Assembly (NCBI RefSeq): GCF_019793465.1
Contig: NZ_JAILYJ010000001.1
Span: 434,001 to 498,000 of the forward strand
DNA from: Rhizobium croatiense
GTDB lineage: Bacteria; Pseudomonadota; Alphaproteobacteria; Rhizobiales; Rhizobiaceae
Length of the DNA: 64,000 nt
Direction of reading: 5' to 3'
Within the stretch, counting starts at the first letter, position 1. Every line of letters starts with the position of its first letter. The position numbers were made by a program, and so were the translations under genes. The notes below the pieces were generated by a model that was not told where the DNA came from, did no database searches, and worked only from the letters and a program-made list of their open reading frames with translations. Positions 57,137-64,000 of the stretch are shown piece by piece.

Positions 57137-58141
57137 GTGACCGCCTCACTCAATGACATTGCCGTCCGCGCAGGCGTCTCCGTCAAGACGGTGTCAGGCG
57201 CACTGCATGGCGGCTCGGCCCGCATGTCGGAGGAAACTCGGCAGCGGATCAAGGAGATCGCCGAGGAGATCGGCTATGTCACCAACTTCGCCGCCCGCAG
57301 CATGCGGCAGGGCTGGATGCCGCTCGTCGGCCTTGTCGCCGATGATCTGATCACTTCGCCTTTTGCCACCGAGATCATCAGGGGGCTCGACGGCGCCGTG
57401 CGCGCCGCCGACATGGCCGTCTTCGCCATGACCCTCGGCGGCCACCGGAGCATCGCATCGATACTCGACGAGATGCGGCGCTTTCGCCCGCGGGCGATCG
57501 CCTATGCCGCCATGTATCACAAGAGCGTCGACCTGCCGTCCGAATTTGCCGATGCGGTCGGTGTCATGATCAATTGCCGCGATGCGAACGACCGCGTGAC
57601 CTCGCTGGTGCCCGATGAAACGGGGGCGGCGCTCGAGATTACCAACTATCTCATCGATGCCGGCCGGCGCAACATCGCCTTCATCAATCTGCCGGGACTG
57701 CTCGCAGGCGAACTCCGGGAACTCGGCTTCCGGCAGGCGCTCGATCAAGCTGATATCGACGGAGCCGGCGCCATCGTCCTGCCCGCCGTCAGCAAGGCGA
57801 TCTACAGTGACCGGGCCCACAGCCTCGTGGCCGTGCATGTGCAGGAGCTGATGAACGGCCCCCAGCGCCCCGATGCCATCCTGTGCGGCAATGACCGCGT
57901 CGCCATGGAAGTCTATGCCGCGTTGCGCCGGACAGGCGCAGCCATTCCCGACGACGTCGCCGTTGCGAGTTTCGACAACCAGGTCGAGATCGCCTCGCGT
58001 CTCGACCCGCCGCTGACCACCATGGCGCTTCCCCATCGCGCCATGGGCCGCCAAGCCGCGCAAATCCTGCTTGCCGAAGACCGGGTCCCGGTCGGGGTGC
58101 AGAAACTGCCGTTCCAGCTGGTGGAGCGGGCATCCGTATGA
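57137..58141 (+). CDS. LacI-family transcriptional regulator
   Basis: 334 residues. The N-terminal helix-turn-helix and hinge (LNDIAVRAGVSVKTVSGALH) are followed by a periplasmic-binding-like sensor (LVGLVADDLITSPFATEIIR, RPDAILCGNDRVAMEVY, IPDDVAVASFDN). The GTG start fits the operator and AAGGG spacing. It is the first gene of an operon with an ABC importer and a GH32 enzyme and probably senses a fructose-containing sugar. Confidence 0.93.
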   Translation: MTASLNDIAVRAGVSVKTVSGALHGGSARMSEETRQRIKEIAEEIGYVTNFAARSMRQGWMPLVGLVADDLITSPFATEIIRGLDGAVRAADMAVFAMTLGGHRSIASILDEMRRFRPRAIAYAAMYHKSVDLPSEFADAVGVMINCRDANDRVTSLVPDETGAALEITNYLIDAGRRNIAFINLPGLLAGELRELGFRQALDQADIDGAGAIVLPAVSKAIYSDRAHSLVAVHVQELMNGPQRPDAILCGNDRVAMEVYAALRRTGAAIPDDVAVASFDNQVEIASRLDPPLTTMALPHRAMGRQAAQILLAEDRVPVGVQKLPFQLVERASV

Positions 58142-58177
58142 ATTGAAATAGGCCCATTCAATGGAGGAGGAATTCTA

Positions 58178-59470
58178 ATGGGTAAACGTTTACTTTGGTC
58201 GCTGGTCCTGTCCTCGGCACTATCAGCCGTAGGGGCGCAGGCAGCCGAGAAAACCGCAATACAGGTCATGCATCAGGGCGACCCCGGTTTCGTCGCCGCC
58301 TATGGCAAGGTCGCCGAACGGTTCGAGGCCGCCAATCCCGATGTCGACGTGCAGTTCATCTATGCGCCGCACGACGCCTATAACGAGAAATTCAGCGCCG
58401 CCGTCATGGCCAAGCAGCTTCCCGACGTCATGGAACTCGATGCGCCGTTCCTCGCCAATTACGTCTGGTCGGGCTATCTTCAGCCGATCAAGCCGCTGAT
58501 CGACAAGGACCTCCTTGACGACATGACGCAGTCCAACGTCGCCCAGGGCACATACCCGATCGACAAGGACCTCTACGCCATCGGCCTGACCGACTCGTCG
58601 GTCGTTCTCTACGGCAACAAGAAATATCTCGAAGCGATCGGCGCCCGCATCCCGAAATCCGTCGAGGATGCCTGGACCCGGGAGGAGTTCGAAACCTATC
58701 TCGAGAAGCTATCCAAAGTCGACGGCGTGAAGTGGCCGATCGACACCTTCCGCGGCTACGGCATCAAGACCGAATGGATCACCTATGCCTATGGCCCGAT
58801 CCTGCAATCGGCCGGCTGCGATCTGATCGACCGCAAGGCCTGGAAATCCGAGGGCACGCTCGACAACGACGCCTGCGTCGATGCGCTGGCGATGATGCAG
58901 AAATGGGTCAAGAACGGCTGGGTCGTGCCGCAATCGGCCGGAACCAACCAGTTCTTCGCCGAAGGCAATCCGGCAGCGCTGGCGCTCGGCGGACACTGGG
59001 TCTATGCGGAAGCCGCCGCGACCATGAAGGACAACATCGTCGTGCTGCCACTTCCGAAATTCGGCGCCAAGGGCGCGAGCCCCGACGGCACCTGGATCTG
59101 GGCTGTCACCAAAACGTCGGCGCATCCCGAGATCGCAGGCAAGTTCGTCAGCTTCCTGCTGAAAGACAAGGAGTTCCGCACCTACGTCGCAAGCCAGTCC
59201 GGCTATCCCGGCCTGAAGAGCTTCGCCGCTGAATCTCCGCTCTATGCTCCCGGCGGCCCGATGGCGATCGCCTTCGAACAGGCATCGAAGACGGCCGTCG
59301 CCCGCCCGCCGCATCCAGCCTACCCGACCATCACCTCCGCCTTCATGCAGGCGGTCGACGAGGTGTTCAATGGCGGCGATCCGAAGGAGGCGCTGACAGC
59401 GGCCGCCGAGAAGATCGACCAGGATATCGAGGACAATGACGGCTATCCGCCGTTCGGCGACGAGCAATAA
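58178..59470 (+). CDS. ABC transporter sugar-binding protein
   Basis: 430 residues with a signal peptide (MGKRLLWSLVLSSALSAVGA, cleavage near QAAE). The family-1 solute-binding fold follows (QVMHQGDPGFVAAYGKVAER, VMELDAPFLANYVWSGYLQP, ALALGGHWVYAEA). GGAGGAGGAATTCTA is a strong ribosome site, fitting its need for excess over the permeases. It delivers the sugar that the GH32 enzyme of the operon later cleaves. Confidence 0.94.
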   Translation: MGKRLLWSLVLSSALSAVGAQAAEKTAIQVMHQGDPGFVAAYGKVAERFEAANPDVDVQFIYAPHDAYNEKFSAAVMAKQLPDVMELDAPFLANYVWSGYLQPIKPLIDKDLLDDMTQSNVAQGTYPIDKDLYAIGLTDSSVVLYGNKKYLEAIGARIPKSVEDAWTREEFETYLEKLSKVDGVKWPIDTFRGYGIKTEWITYAYGPILQSAGCDLIDRKAWKSEGTLDNDACVDALAMMQKWVKNGWVVPQSAGTNQFFAEGNPAALALGGHWVYAEAAATMKDNIVVLPLPKFGAKGASPDGTWIWAVTKTSAHPEIAGKFVSFLLKDKEFRTYVASQSGYPGLKSFAAESPLYAPGGPMAIAFEQASKTAVARPPHPAYPTITSAFMQAVDEVFNGGDPKEALTAAAEKIDQDIEDNDGYPPFGDEQ

Positions 59471-59478
59471 GCTCGATC

Positions 59479-59510
59479 GCCCTGCAATGCCCCGCCGGAC
59501 ATTGCAGGGC
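59479..59510 (+). terminator. mRNA-protecting/attenuating hairpin after the binding-protein gene
   Basis: Perfect 11-bp stem GCCCTGCAATG / CATTGCAGGGC, 8 bp after the stop and before the first permease gene, without U-run. It is equivalent in position to the hairpin at 14.52 kb in the other ABC operon. Confidence 0.65.
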
Positions 59511-59544
59511 GGGACCGGCAATCGAGACTGGAGAGGAGGAGCCA

Positions 59545-60483
59545 ATGGCCATACAACAATCGATATCTTCGACATCCGTCCGAAGGGCTCCGGCACGCCG
59601 GCATGACAAGGGACGGCTGATGCAGGAAGCGGCCATGCTTGCGCCGGCGGTCATCCTGTTGACGCTCTTTCTGATCCTGCCGTTTCTCCTGTCCTTCTGG
59701 ACGGCGATGACCAACCAGCCTCTGGTGCCGCGGCCGACGCCGGTCCGCTTCGTCTGGTTCAACAATTTCATCCGTGTCTTTCAGGACGATCTGTTCTGGA
59801 CGGCGCTTTGGAACGTCTCGCGCTTCACCTTCTGGATCATTCCGGCCCAGTGCGGCCTCGCTTTCGCGACGGCGCTGCTGCTGCATCAGAAGCTGCCGTT
59901 GCGCAACCTGCTGCGCGGCATGTTCTTCCTGCCGGCGATCACCTCGATGGTCGTGGTCTGCGTCATCTGGGGCACGCTGTTCCAGTATCCGACGGGGCCG
60001 TTCAACCAGATCCTCGGCTTCCTCTCCGGTGGGGCGATCCAGCCGATCGACTGGCTCGGCGATCCCCAGTGGGCGATGTTTTCGCTCGTGCTGCTCTCGG
60101 CCTGGCAGGCCTACGGCTTCCAAATGATCGTCTACCTCGCCGGCCTTCAGAGCATTCCTGATGAACTCTACGATGCCGCCAAGATCGACGGCGCCAACGC
60201 TTTCCGCCGCTTCTGGCATGTGACCATGCCCGGCCTCAGGCCGACCCATGTCTTCGTGCTTGTCATCACCACCATCCAGGCCTTCAAGCTCTATACCCAG
60301 GTCGCCATCCTCACGCAGGGCGGGCCGAAGAGCAGCACCGAAACGGTCGTGCACTACATGGTTCGCGCCGGCTTCGAAGAGCAGAAGATGGGCTATGCCT
60401 CCGCCGTCTCGGTCATCCTGTTCGTGATCGTTCTCGTCATCGCGCTGATCCAGCGCCAGCTCCTGAGGCGCTTCGATGTCTGA
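59545..60483 (+). CDS. Sugar ABC transporter permease 1
   Basis: 312 residues with six membrane segments (the first is LAPAVILLTLFLILPFLLSF) and the ATPase-docking EAA loop YDAAKIDGANAFRRFWHVTM. GGAGAGGAGG precedes the ATG. The stop overlaps the next permease start by 8 bp. Confidence 0.94.
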   Translation: MAIQQSISSTSVRRAPARRHDKGRLMQEAAMLAPAVILLTLFLILPFLLSFWTAMTNQPLVPRPTPVRFVWFNNFIRVFQDDLFWTALWNVSRFTFWIIPAQCGLAFATALLLHQKLPLRNLLRGMFFLPAITSMVVVCVIWGTLFQYPTGPFNQILGFLSGGAIQPIDWLGDPQWAMFSLVLLSAWQAYGFQMIVYLAGLQSIPDELYDAAKIDGANAFRRFWHVTMPGLRPTHVFVLVITTIQAFKLYTQVAILTQGGPKSSTETVVHYMVRAGFEEQKMGYASAVSVILFVIVLVIALIQRQLLRRFDV

Positions 60484-61369
60484 TATCGCTCTCTCGATCC
60501 CGCAGGCCAGCACGGCACGGCCCCGTTCGGCCGCGAGGGTTCTCCGCGCCATCCAAACCGTCAGTATTTTCATCATCGCATTGGTGATCGTCTCTCCATT
60601 GCTGCTGCTGGTCGTCGCCAGCCTCAAGGACGACCGGTTCCAGATTCTGGCCGACATGGGCAGCTTCCGGGCCTTTTGGGTATCGAACCCGACGCTTTCG
60701 AATTATGCAGAAGTCGGCCGCCTCTCCGGTGAACTCGCCTTCGGACGCTACCTCATCAACTCGCTGATCATCCTCGTCACCACGGTTTGCTCCGGCCTGA
60801 TCGTCAATTCGATGGCCGGCTTTGTTCTGGCCTGGGGCTCGCTCAAGGGCCGCGCCGTCATCCTGTCCGTCGTCATCGCGCTCTACGTGATCCCGCAGGA
60901 AAGCATCATCATGCCGCTGGTGATCATGGTCTCGCGAGCGGGTATCTCCGATACCTTCGCGGTACAGATCGTGCCCTGGGTCGCAAGCCCGCTTTACATC
61001 TTCCTGTTCTACCAGTTCTTCGCGCAGCTGCCGAAGGAATTGCTTGAGGCCGCCGAGATCGACGGCGCCTCGTTTTTCCGGGCCTATCGCTCCATCTTCC
61101 TGCCGCTCAGCCTGCCCGCGCTCGCCACCGTGTCGATCCTCATGGGCATCGAGACCTGGAACCAGTATCTCTGGCCGATCCTCGTCACGCAGACCGACTA
61201 TGCCCGGCCGATCGCGGTGGCCATCGCCACCTTCTTCGGACAGGACAGCATCTACTGGGATCGGGCGATGGCGGCCTCCGTTTTGATGATGATCCCGATC
61301 CTGGGGCTCTACCTCGCATTCCAGCGCTGGTTCGTGAGCTCCTTTATCGGCTCTGCCGTGAAAGGTTGA
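60476..61369 (+). CDS. Carbohydrate ABC transporter permease 2
   Basis: 297 residues; six membrane segments and the EAA loop LEAAEIDGASFFRAYRSIFL. It pairs with permease 1. No ATPase gene lies in this operon, so an ATPase from elsewhere must power it; the UgpC-like gene at 18.5 kb is a candidate. Confidence 0.94.
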   Translation: MSDIALSIPQASTARPRSAARVLRAIQTVSIFIIALVIVSPLLLLVVASLKDDRFQILADMGSFRAFWVSNPTLSNYAEVGRLSGELAFGRYLINSLIILVTTVCSGLIVNSMAGFVLAWGSLKGRAVILSVVIALYVIPQESIIMPLVIMVSRAGISDTFAVQIVPWVASPLYIFLFYQFFAQLPKELLEAAEIDGASFFRAYRSIFLPLSLPALATVSILMGIETWNQYLWPILVTQTDYARPIAVAIATFFGQDSIYWDRAMAASVLMMIPILGLYLAFQRWFVSSFIGSAVKG

Positions 61370-61373
61370 ATCG

Positions 61374-63092
61374 ATGACAAGCCCAGCGATTTCTCCCTCC
61401 GATGAAGCGGGGATTGAGCCGATCCGCGCCGTCCTGCCCGCGGGGTCCACAATCCATGCCTGGATCAGGGCGTCGCATGGAGGCACCTCGGGAAGGCTGG
61501 CGGCACATGTCGACGGGAACCCGGCCGGCGCCGTCGAAACCTCAAATCCTGATGAGTTCGAGTTTCGGCCGATGACGCTGGAAAGAGGCGGAGAGACCGC
61601 CTTCTCCTACGATCCGGCGACAACCGAGGTCTCGGTCCTCTATGCTTTCCTTGAGCCCCGCGTTCTCGAAGAAGGCATCCGGCTGCTGCATGTCCGCCCC
61701 GCCAATGCCACCCCCGAAACTCCGGGCGGCTATCATTTCCGCCCGCCTTTCGGCTGGATGAACGATCCCAACGGCTTTGGAAGGTTCGGTGGCAAGCCGC
61801 ACCTCTTCTACCAGCACTATCCCCACAGCCTTCGGTGGAACAACATGCATTGGGGTCATGCGGTCTCGAAGGACTACCTTCGCTGGACGCATCTCCCGAT
61901 CTTTCTTTTCCCTTCGGATGAACTTGCCGCCCGGGCCGACGGGCGGGGCGGGGCATTTTCCGGCTCGGCGATCGCTCTTCCCGGCGATCAAGCCGGCCTT
62001 CGCATTTTCTTCACCGAGCATATGAAGGACCGGGAACCGGAGGAACAGGTTCAGTTCACCGCCACCAGCCGCGATCTTGTCAATGTCGAGCCGGCGCGCC
62101 TGATCCTGCCGGCGCGTCCCGCCGGGCTCGGGCTGACGACCGATTTCCGCGACCCTTACGTCTTCCGAGGCCCCGACGGCAAATGGAAGATGCTGCTCGG
62201 CACGCGAGACCGCGAGGGCGGCGTCATCCTGCTCTACGAAACCGACGATCCGGCCGCGGCGGCGGGATGGACCTTCCTCGGCACGCTTCACCGCGAGAAC
62301 CGCTTCGGGATGACGGCGGCGGAATGCCCATGCATGCTGCCGCTCGACGGTCCCGCCAACGACCCGGCGACTCGCTGGGCCTTGATCTTCGGTCTGCTGA
62401 CCAGCCGCGACCCGGCAACCGGCCGGCGCAATATGACGCTTGCGACCGTCGGCCGTTTCGATGGCCGCAGCTTCTCCGTGGAATTCGAGCAGGAACTGGA
62501 TTTCGGCACCGACGCCTACGCCTTCCAGGCCTTCGTCGACGAGGGCGGCCCGATCGGCATTGCCTGGCTTGCGAACTGGACGGATGTATCAAAAGGGATC
62601 GACATGCCGACGGCGATGACCCTGCCACGCCGGCTGGCATTGCAGAGCGGTGCGCTGACCACGTCGCCGGTGCCAGGTGTCGAAAGCCTGCGTCAGCGCC
62701 AGTTGGATGCCAAAGCTCTTCTGGATGGCCGGACCGTCGATCTCGCCAATGGCTCCGTCGAAATCCTGCTCACCCTCAGGCAGGCCGGCAATGCGTTCCG
62801 CCTCGATCTCGAACATCCCGAGGCGACGGTCGCGGTTCAGCTGAACGACGACGGGCTGAGCATTCCCTTCTCGGTGGCGAATGCCAAGGCATCGCCCCGC
62901 TATATCGCCGCCGGCGCGCGCCCGTCGACCATCCGGATCTTTCTCGATGCCGGCTCGATCGAGGTCTTCGCCGACGATGGCCGCTGGACGGGCACCAAGC
63001 GGCTGCCCGGTTTCAAGGGGGTGGGTGCGGTGCGTCTGACCGCACCCGAGGGAAATATCATCGCCGCCGAAATCTGGCAGCTCGGTCTTTGA
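61374..63092 (+). CDS. Glycoside hydrolase family 32 fructosidase
   Basis: 572 residues. A short N-terminal beta module (about 20-105) precedes the five-bladed propeller. The nucleophile is Asp131 in FGWMNDPNG, the transition-state Asp260 lies in FRDPYVF and the acid/base Glu317 in AECPCML. The C-terminal beta-sandwich (about 440-570) ends with GSIEVFADDGRWTGTKR, typical of levanase/inulinase/sucrase enzymes. There is no signal peptide, so it acts in the cytoplasm on imported sucrose, fructo-oligosaccharides or a related fructoside. It starts 4 bp after permease 2. Confidence 0.95.
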   Translation: MTSPAISPSDEAGIEPIRAVLPAGSTIHAWIRASHGGTSGRLAAHVDGNPAGAVETSNPDEFEFRPMTLERGGETAFSYDPATTEVSVLYAFLEPRVLEEGIRLLHVRPANATPETPGGYHFRPPFGWMNDPNGFGRFGGKPHLFYQHYPHSLRWNNMHWGHAVSKDYLRWTHLPIFLFPSDELAARADGRGGAFSGSAIALPGDQAGLRIFFTEHMKDREPEEQVQFTATSRDLVNVEPARLILPARPAGLGLTTDFRDPYVFRGPDGKWKMLLGTRDREGGVILLYETDDPAAAAGWTFLGTLHRENRFGMTAAECPCMLPLDGPANDPATRWALIFGLLTSRDPATGRRNMTLATVGRFDGRSFSVEFEQELDFGTDAYAFQAFVDEGGPIGIAWLANWTDVSKGIDMPTAMTLPRRLALQSGALTTSPVPGVESLRQRQLDAKALLDGRTVDLANGSVEILLTLRQAGNAFRLDLEHPEATVAVQLNDDGLSIPFSVANAKASPRYIAAGARPSTIRIFLDAGSIEVFADDGRWTGTKRLPGFKGVGAVRLTAPEGNIIAAEIWQLGL

Positions 63093-63298
63093 TCGCTGGA
63101 GGAGCCGGGGCAAAGCACGGCTGCAGAAAGCTCGCTTCGGATTGCGCGGCGCGGGCCATTGGGCGCTCAGATGCCGCGGGCGAGGTCGTGACCGATCGGC
63201 AAAAAACACCGGTCCAGGCTGAAACGCTCGGTTTGTCCGATATCGTACGGCAACGAATAGGACTGCCGGAACTTTCCCTCCCATTCTAGGAGAGAAAA

Positions 63299-63826
63299 AT
63301 GACTTCCTCGTCTTCAGTAGGGCCTGCGTCGCACTGCAAAGAAACGTCCGCAATCGAGCGTGAGATCGTCGAATTGACGCCGGCGTTGCGCGCCTTTGCC
63401 CGCAGGTTCCTGCGCAGTGACGACGACATTGATGATCTCGTCCAGGAGACCTTGCTGAAGGCGCTGAACTCGCTGCATCTCTATCAGCCCGGCACCTCGC
63501 TCAAATCCTGGCTTTTCACCATCCTTCGAAATACGTTCTGCACCAATTACCGCCGGCAAAAACGCGAGCCGGCAGGGATGGATGCGGTGATAGAACAGGT
63601 TGCGATCGCGCCAACCCAGGAGTGGACGCTGCGGGAGCACGAGCTGCAGCGGGCCTTGACACGGCTTTCCGACGACAGGCGCCGTGCTCTGACACTGGTG
63701 GCTGCCGGAACGAGCTACGAGGATGCCGCCAGGATGTGCGGATGCCGCATCGGCACGTTAAAAAGCCGTGTCAGCCGCGCCCGCGCGTCCCTGCTGGCAA
63801 TGCTCGGAAACCACCTCGTCGACTGA
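63299..63826 (+). CDS. ECF-type RNA polymerase sigma factor
   Basis: 175 residues. Region 2 (FARRFLRSDDDIDDLVQETL then LKSWLFTILRNTF) and region 4 (LSDDRRRALTLVAAGTSYED, with the helix GCRIGTLKSRVSRAR) are intact. No region 3, as expected for ECF. AGGAGAGAAAA precedes the ATG. No clear anti-sigma gene follows on the same strand. The small membrane protein convergent with it might be related but is cut by the window edge. Regulon unknown. Confidence 0.93.
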   Translation: MTSSSSVGPASHCKETSAIEREIVELTPALRAFARRFLRSDDDIDDLVQETLLKALNSLHLYQPGTSLKSWLFTILRNTFCTNYRRQKREPAGMDAVIEQVAIAPTQEWTLREHELQRALTRLSDDRRRALTLVAAGTSYEDAARMCGCRIGTLKSRVSRARASLLAMLGNHLVD

Positions 63827-63857
63827 GCGCCCCACGGTCGATTCATCGGCCGCTCCA

Positions 63858-64000
63858 TCAGGGCTTGGCTTCCCGCGAAAATGGCGTGCTTTGATCGCTG
63901 CTGCTGCCCGCGTTCCAGGAGAGCGTAGCGCCGAGCACGATCAAAAGCCCGACCAAGACGATGGCTCCGATATAGATTGCGAAAGCGCGGCGATCCGATT
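63858..64000 (-). CDS. Small single-span membrane protein, 5' end outside window
   Basis: The last 47 residues are visible: a hydrophobic segment (FAIYIGAIVLVGLLIVLGAT) preceded by basic residues and followed by a polar tail SWNAGSSSDQSTPFSREAKP to the stop at 63858. This is like small DUF-type inner-membrane proteins of rhizobia. Start beyond the window; function unknown. Confidence 0.6.
   Translation of the reverse strand, partial: SDRRAFAIYIGAIVLVGLLIVLGATLSWNAGSSSDQSTPFSREAKP

Noticed and set aside
63622..63894. Plus-strand frame overlapping the end of the ECF sigma gene
   Set aside because: Shadow in another frame with no plausible anti-sigma features.

Overview
The window looks like part of a large secondary replicon (a chromid-like megaplasmid) of a Rhizobium in the etli/leguminosarum group. 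The reasons are a complete repABC replication/partition cassette at about 19.8-23.6 kb, high GC, alphaproteobacterial gene families throughout, and the neighbourhood repABC - panC - panB - oxyR - katG. That neighbourhood, with pantothenate synthesis and the only obvious catalase-peroxidase carried on the plasmid, is known from R. etli p42f-type and R. leguminosarum pRL12-type replicons. No rRNA, tRNA, CRISPR array or intact insertion sequence was recognised.

Layout. 0-6 kb, mostly minus strand: a thioredoxin-reductase-like flavoprotein cut by the window edge, a stand-alone SIR2-domain protein, three-domain LigD, a small conserved protein, then divergent DNA polymerase IV with a near-consensus LexA box. 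6-10.4 kb: an envelope/stress operon (hydrophobic helix protein, holin-like DUF1469-type protein, DUF3618-type protein with 11-residue repeats), a TauE exporter, a lipoprotein and a PH-like membrane protein. 10.5-19.6 kb: a complete sugar ABC transporter locus with two ROK regulators, a Gfo/Idh/MocA oxidoreductase, a sugar isomerase and its own ATPase. 19.7-24 kb: repABC with an operator-like palindrome, a parS-like palindrome between repA and repB, an antisense RNA in the repB-repC gap, and a convergent ProQ/FinO-family RNA chaperone gene. 24-30.3 kb: panCB, a decayed vWA gene, oxyR and katG.

30.3-37.5 kb: interspersed palindromic repeats, a frameshifted SDR gene, exported proteins, and a four-gene phosphorelay block (frameshifted kinase, LuxR-type regulator, CHASE3/PAS kinase, single receiver). 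37.5-49.4 kb: oxidoreductases and their regulators, an acyl-CoA module (thioesterase, AMP ligase, thiolase lacking its second catalytic Cys), a NmrA-like protein, a cupin, a cystathionine-synthase-family PLP enzyme and a YihY/BrkB membrane protein. 49.4-53.6 kb: a gene-poor, decayed stretch with pseudogene remnants and three copies of a 16-bp palindrome of the repABC parS form. 53.6-56.4 kb: an NrtR-type Nudix regulator divergent from an SPFH protein and an NAD-kinase-like protein, with two tandem 21-bp operators between them. 56.5-64 kb: an exported small protein, a LacI-controlled ABC importer plus GH32 fructosidase operon with no ATPase of its own, an ECF sigma factor, and the end of a small membrane protein.

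The most interesting items are the ProQ/FinO protein next to an antisense-controlled replication locus, the distant parS-like palindrome cluster, the NrtR-SPFH-NADK-like module, and three probable one-base deletions in neighbouring genes. The last could be real decay or sequencing error.
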